Below, one piece after another: positions 3,888 to 5,603 of a stretch of 5,603 nucleotides of DNA. A program made the position numbers and the translations under genes. The notes beneath the pieces are model-generated. The model had not been told where the DNA came from and did not search any database. It saw only the letters and a list, made by a program, of their open reading frames with translations. Within the stretch, counting starts at the first letter, position 1. Each line of letters opens with the position of its first letter. Origin of the DNA: Pseudomonadota bacterium (GTDB lineage: Bacteria; Pseudomonadota; Gammaproteobacteria; Burkholderiales; Thiobacillaceae); contig JAUPLV010000138.1 of the NCBI GenBank assembly GCA_030836725.1, forward strand, positions 1 to 5,603. Reading direction: 5' to 3'.

Positions 3888-5603
3888 ATGAACCGCTTCC
3901 CGCTCTGGAAATATCTCATCATCGGCGTCACGCTGGTGGTTGCCTTCTTCTATGCCCTGCCCAACTTTTTCGGCGAAGTGCCGGCGGTGCAGGTGTCGCC
4001 GATTCGCTCCACCGAAAAGGTCGATACTGCGCTGCTGGGACAAGTCGAATCGCTGCTGAAGGCGTCCAGTATCGCCACCAGCGGAGTGGAGTTGTCGGGC
4101 AACAGCATCAAGACGCGCTTTGCCAGCACCGACGTGCAGATCAAGGCCAAGGATGTGCTGCAGAACGGGCTGGGTGAACGCTACACGGTGGCGTTGAACC
4201 TGGTGTCGGCCTCGCCGGCCTGGCTGACCGCCATCAACGCAATGCCGATGTATCTCGGCCTGGACCTGCGCGGCGGCGTGCACTTCCTGCTTGAGGTCGA
4301 CATGAAGGCGGCGCTGGAAAAAGCCGCCATCCGCTACCAGAGCGATTTCCGCACCGAGTTGCGCGGCGACAAGATCCGCTACGGACGCATCAGCCGCGAA
4401 GGCAATGCAGTCACGGTGCATTTCGCCACCCGCGACCAGCGCGACGAAGCCGCCAACAAGCTGGGCACGATGTTCACCGATCTGGCTTTCGCGCCGGAAG
4501 ACCAGGCCGAAGGCTTCACCCTGACCGCGCGCCTGAAGCCGGAAGCCGAAAAGCAGGTACAGGAATTCGCCCTGCAGCAGAACGTCACCACGCTGCGCAA
4601 TCGCGTCAACGAACTCGGCGTGGCCGAACCGGTGATCCAGCAGCAGGGCATCAACCGCATCGTGGTGCAACTGCCGGGCGTGCAGGACACGGCCAAGGCC
4701 AAGGACATCCTCGGCCGCACCGCCACCCTGGAAATCCGCATGGTCGACGAGCAGGCCGATCCCATCGCCGTAGGCCAGGGCCAGGCGCCGTTCGGCGCGG
4801 AAATCGTTCCCAGCCGCGACGGCGGCAGCATCGCCGTCAAAAAGGACGTGGTGCTGACCGGCGACTCGATCACCGATGCGTCGCCCGGCTTCGACAGCAC
4901 CAGCGGTCAGGCCGCGGTGCACATCAGCCTGGACGGCAAGGGCGCACGCATTTTCAAGGACGTGACGCGCGAAAACGTCAGCAAGCGGATGGCGATCCTG
5001 CTGATCGAAAAGGGCCGCGCCGAAGCCATCACTTCACCGGTTATCCGCGAGGAAATCGGCGGCGGACGGGTGCAGATCACCGGCATGGAATCCGCGCAGG
5101 AAGCCTCCGACGTGGCGCTGCTGCTGCGCGCTGGCGCGCTCGCCGCGCCGATGCAGATCATCGAGGAACGCACCGTCGGCCCCAGCATGGGCGCCGAGAA
5201 CATCGAAAAGGGCTTTCACTCCAACATCTGGGGTTTCCTTGCCGTCACCCTGTTCATGGCGATCTACTACCGGGTGTTCGGGTTGTTCTCGTCGATCGCG
5301 CTCGCCATCAATGGTTTCTTCCTGATCGCACTGCTGTCGATGCTGCAGGCTACGCTCACCCTGCCCGGCATGGCTGCGATCGCGCTTACGCTCGGCATGG
5401 CGATCGACGCCAACGTGCTGATCAACGAACGCATCCGCGAAGAACTGCGCAACGGCGCGACGCCGCAGGCCGCCATCCATGCCGGCTATGACCGCGCCTG
5501 GGGCACCATTCTCGACTCCAACCTGACCACCCTGATCGCCGGCATTGCGCTGTTCTGGCTGGGTTCGGGTCCGGTTCGCGGCTTTGCCGTGGTGTTGTGT
5601 CTC
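3888..5603 (+). CDS. secD: Protein translocase subunit SecD (C-terminus cut by the window edge)
   Basis: SecD is an RND-superfamily membrane protein that, with SecF, uses the proton gradient to pull exported proteins out of the SecYEG channel on the periplasmic side. The window holds 572 codons of an expected 615-630. The first membrane helix is at about 7-26, within PLWKYLIIG...FFYALPNFFGE. The motif LGLDLRGGVHFLLEVDM follows (123-139). The large periplasmic P1 region includes NRVNELGVAEPVIQQQG (238-254) and RIVVQLPGVQDT (257-268). LLLRAGALAAP (411-421) leads into membrane helices starting near 445. The conserved GMAIDANVLINERIREEL (503-520) contains the Asp507 and Arg516 region important for proton-driven function in the family. 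The ATG at 3888 is forced by an in-frame TAA at 3867-3869 and gives a canonical N-terminus. No Shine-Dalgarno precedes it, only A-rich sequence. secF should follow outside the window. Confidence 0.98.
   Translation, partial: MNRFPLWKYLIIGVTLVVAFFYALPNFFGEVPAVQVSPIRSTEKVDTALLGQVESLLKASSIATSGVELSGNSIKTRFASTDVQIKAKDVLQNGLGERYTVALNLVSASPAWLTAINAMPMYLGLDLRGGVHFLLEVDMKAALEKAAIRYQSDFRTELRGDKIRYGRISREGNAVTVHFATRDQRDEAANKLGTMFTDLAFAPEDQAEGFTLTARLKPEAEKQVQEFALQQNVTTLRNRVNELGVAEPVIQQQGINRIVVQLPGVQDTAKAKDILGRTATLEIRMVDEQADPIAVGQGQAPFGAEIVPSRDGGSIAVKKDVVLTGDSITDASPGFDSTSGQAAVHISLDGKGARIFKDVTRENVSKRMAILLIEKGRAEAITSPVIREEIGGGRVQITGMESAQEASDVALLLRAGALAAPMQIIEERTVGPSMGAENIEKGFHSNIWGFLAVTLFMAIYYRVFGLFSSIALAINGFFLIALLSMLQATLTLPGMAAIALTLGMAIDANVLINERIREELRNGATPQAAIHAGYDRAWGTILDSNLTTLIAGIALFWLGSGPVRGFAVVLCL

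Overview
The window looks like ordinary chromosomal housekeeping DNA from a high-GC proteobacterium. Betaproteobacteria are favoured: the YajC and SecD N-termini, the strong G/C bias at third codon positions and the order queA-tgt-yajC-secD all fit. Gammaproteobacteria share this order, so the assignment is moderate and rests on recognition by eye, not on a search.

The left part reads leftward. The N-terminal half of pgi (glucose-6-phosphate isomerase) runs off the window at base 1. It is followed by a 288-bp stretch without a convincing gene, then a complete tRNA-Leu with anticodon CAA and an encoded CCA end. The right part reads rightward and diverges from the tRNA: queA and tgt (the last steps of queuosine insertion into tRNA), then yajC and the first 572 codons of secD (accessory subunits of the Sec translocon). 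secD runs off the right edge, and secF would be expected just beyond it.

The two rightward pairs are metabolically unrelated but form a classic conserved cluster. QueA acts on the tRNA-bound product of Tgt, and their genes overlap by 4 bases (ATGA), so translational coupling is likely. YajC and SecD belong to the same SecDF-YajC membrane complex. An extended -10-like element over the tgt stop codon suggests that yajC-secD also has its own promoter.

I found no mobile element, CRISPR array, defence system or novel gene. The points worth a second look are in non-coding DNA. (1) The 85-bp yajC-secD gap is filled from the yajC stop to the secD ATG by opposed degenerate 7-bp repeats, which can form two mutually exclusive hairpins. 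(2) A TATAAT lies only 8 bases before the queA ATG, so the queA mRNA may be leaderless. (3) Of the four rightward genes only yajC has a clear Shine-Dalgarno sequence. (4) The tRNA-Leu and queA promoters appear to be packed divergently into about 45 bp.
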